NCBI GenBank assembly: GCA_017553025.1
Contig: JAFZNF010000080.1
Location: 1-5,217, forward strand
DNA: 5,217 bases
Source: Clostridia bacterium
GTDB lineage: Bacteria > Bacillota_A > Clostridia > UBA1381
Direction: 5' to 3'
Below the pieces are notes generated by a model, which searched no databases, had not been told where the DNA came from, and saw only the letters and a program-made list of their open reading frames with translations. Position numbers and translations under genes: made by a program. Positions 4,903 through 5,217 of the stretch are shown here, in pieces; within the stretch, counting starts at the first letter, position 1; each line of letters starts with the position of its first letter.

Positions 4903-5148
4903 TAAAACAAAAAACTCGCATTAAAATTTCATATGATCGTCAAACGGTGCCTGTTTAAATAAGATTTTACAATACAATGCAAAAAATGTGTAGTTTTTTA
5001 TATTTGATTCGTTTTTAAAGTGAGATTATATTTGGTATTAAACATTGCGAGTACTATCATTCTAAAGCACATTCGTAAAATTTTAAGTATCCCAAAAAGG
5101 CGGGTAAAAGTGTTGACAAAAAACTTGTTCTGTAAAGGAGGAATAATT
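4903..5148. other. Divergent intergenic region, no gene seen
   Basis: Very AT-rich DNA between spoIIID and the divergent exported-protein gene, with stop codons in all frames and no start with a ribosome binding site. The heptamer ATATTTG occurs at 5000-5006 and 5028-5034 (and at 4891-4897 in the spoIIID promoter). CATTCTA at 5058-5064, 18 bases after GTATT (5035-5039), loosely resembles the forespore sigma-G pattern, which would give the downstream gene a leader of about 75 bases; this is speculative. No riboswitch or tRNA-like fold is recognised. Confidence 0.5.
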
Positions 5149-5217
5149 GTGAAGTTATTTATAAGATTCTTAGTTATTATGTCATTTTGGATGACAGCCG
5201 GTGTAGTAAGTGCGCAG
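5149..5217 (+). CDS. Exported protein, N-terminal signal peptide only (3'-partial)
   Basis: A GTG start at 5149 with an excellent Shine-Dalgarno AAAGGAGG (5134-5141) 7 bases upstream. The 23 visible codons run open to the window edge and read as a classical Sec signal peptide: basic n-region (K2, R6), hydrophobic core at about residues 7-20 (FLVIMSFWMTAGVV), then VSA before Q23, suggesting cleavage by signal peptidase I after A22. There is no lipobox Cys in view. The mature protein lies outside the window, so its function cannot be assigned. Divergence from spoIIID makes a sporulation or cell-wall role (for example a carboxypeptidase) imaginable, but that is only context. Confidence 0.7.
   Translation, partial: MKLFIRFLVIMSFWMTAGVVSAQ

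Noticed and set aside
4891..5034. ATATTTG repeats as a CRISPR-like or iteron array
   Set aside because: Only three 7-base copies at irregular spacing (109 and 28 bases) in AT-rich DNA; chance explains them.
5113..5118. Consensus TTGACA as a -35 box for the exported-protein gene
   Set aside because: A 17-base spacer would put the -10 on the Shine-Dalgarno (AGGAGG, 5136-5141), and no TATAAT-like hexamer lies at 16-18 bases, so it is probably not a sigma-A promoter.

Overview
The window looks like ordinary chromosomal DNA from a low-GC, spore-forming Firmicute, most likely class Clostridia. The evidence is the gene order ybeY - undecaprenol/diacylglycerol kinase - era - yqzL - recO, a full-length SpoIIID regulator, strong AGGAGG-type ribosome binding sites and AT-rich intergenic DNA. 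I cannot name a genus. No mobile element, CRISPR array, tRNA or rRNA is visible, and I find no convincing undescribed multi-gene system.

Positions 1-3145 form a tightly packed plus-strand cluster: ybeY (5' end outside the window), a DgkA-family membrane kinase with an extra C-terminal hydrophobic segment, era, a 55-codon YqzL-family gene, recO and a dCMP deaminase. Several genes overlap (ybeY/kinase by 4 bases, kinase/era by 17, yqzL/recO by 70). The cluster joins 16S rRNA maturation and ribosome assembly (YbeY, Era) with lipid carrier recycling, recombinational repair (RecO) and dUMP supply (dCMP deaminase). The one real interval, between era and yqzL, holds a long hairpin whose 3' arm contains the yqzL Shine-Dalgarno and ends at the base before its ATG.

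Positions 3146-3540 are a self-contained rpsT (ribosomal protein S20) unit with its own extended -10 promoter and a GC-rich intrinsic terminator. Positions 3541-4488 are a monocistronic pyridoxal/pyridoxamine kinase unit with a full-consensus sigma-A promoter and a very regular hairpin terminator that could work in both directions.

Positions 4489-4571 separate two convergent genes and hold a short hairpin-rich, relatively GC-rich stretch that no gene explains. The minus strand then carries spoIIID (4838-4572), preceded by a good sigma-E-like promoter overlapping a match to the SpoIIID binding consensus. After a non-coding AT-rich interval a divergent plus-strand gene starts at 5149 and runs off the window; only its signal peptide is visible.
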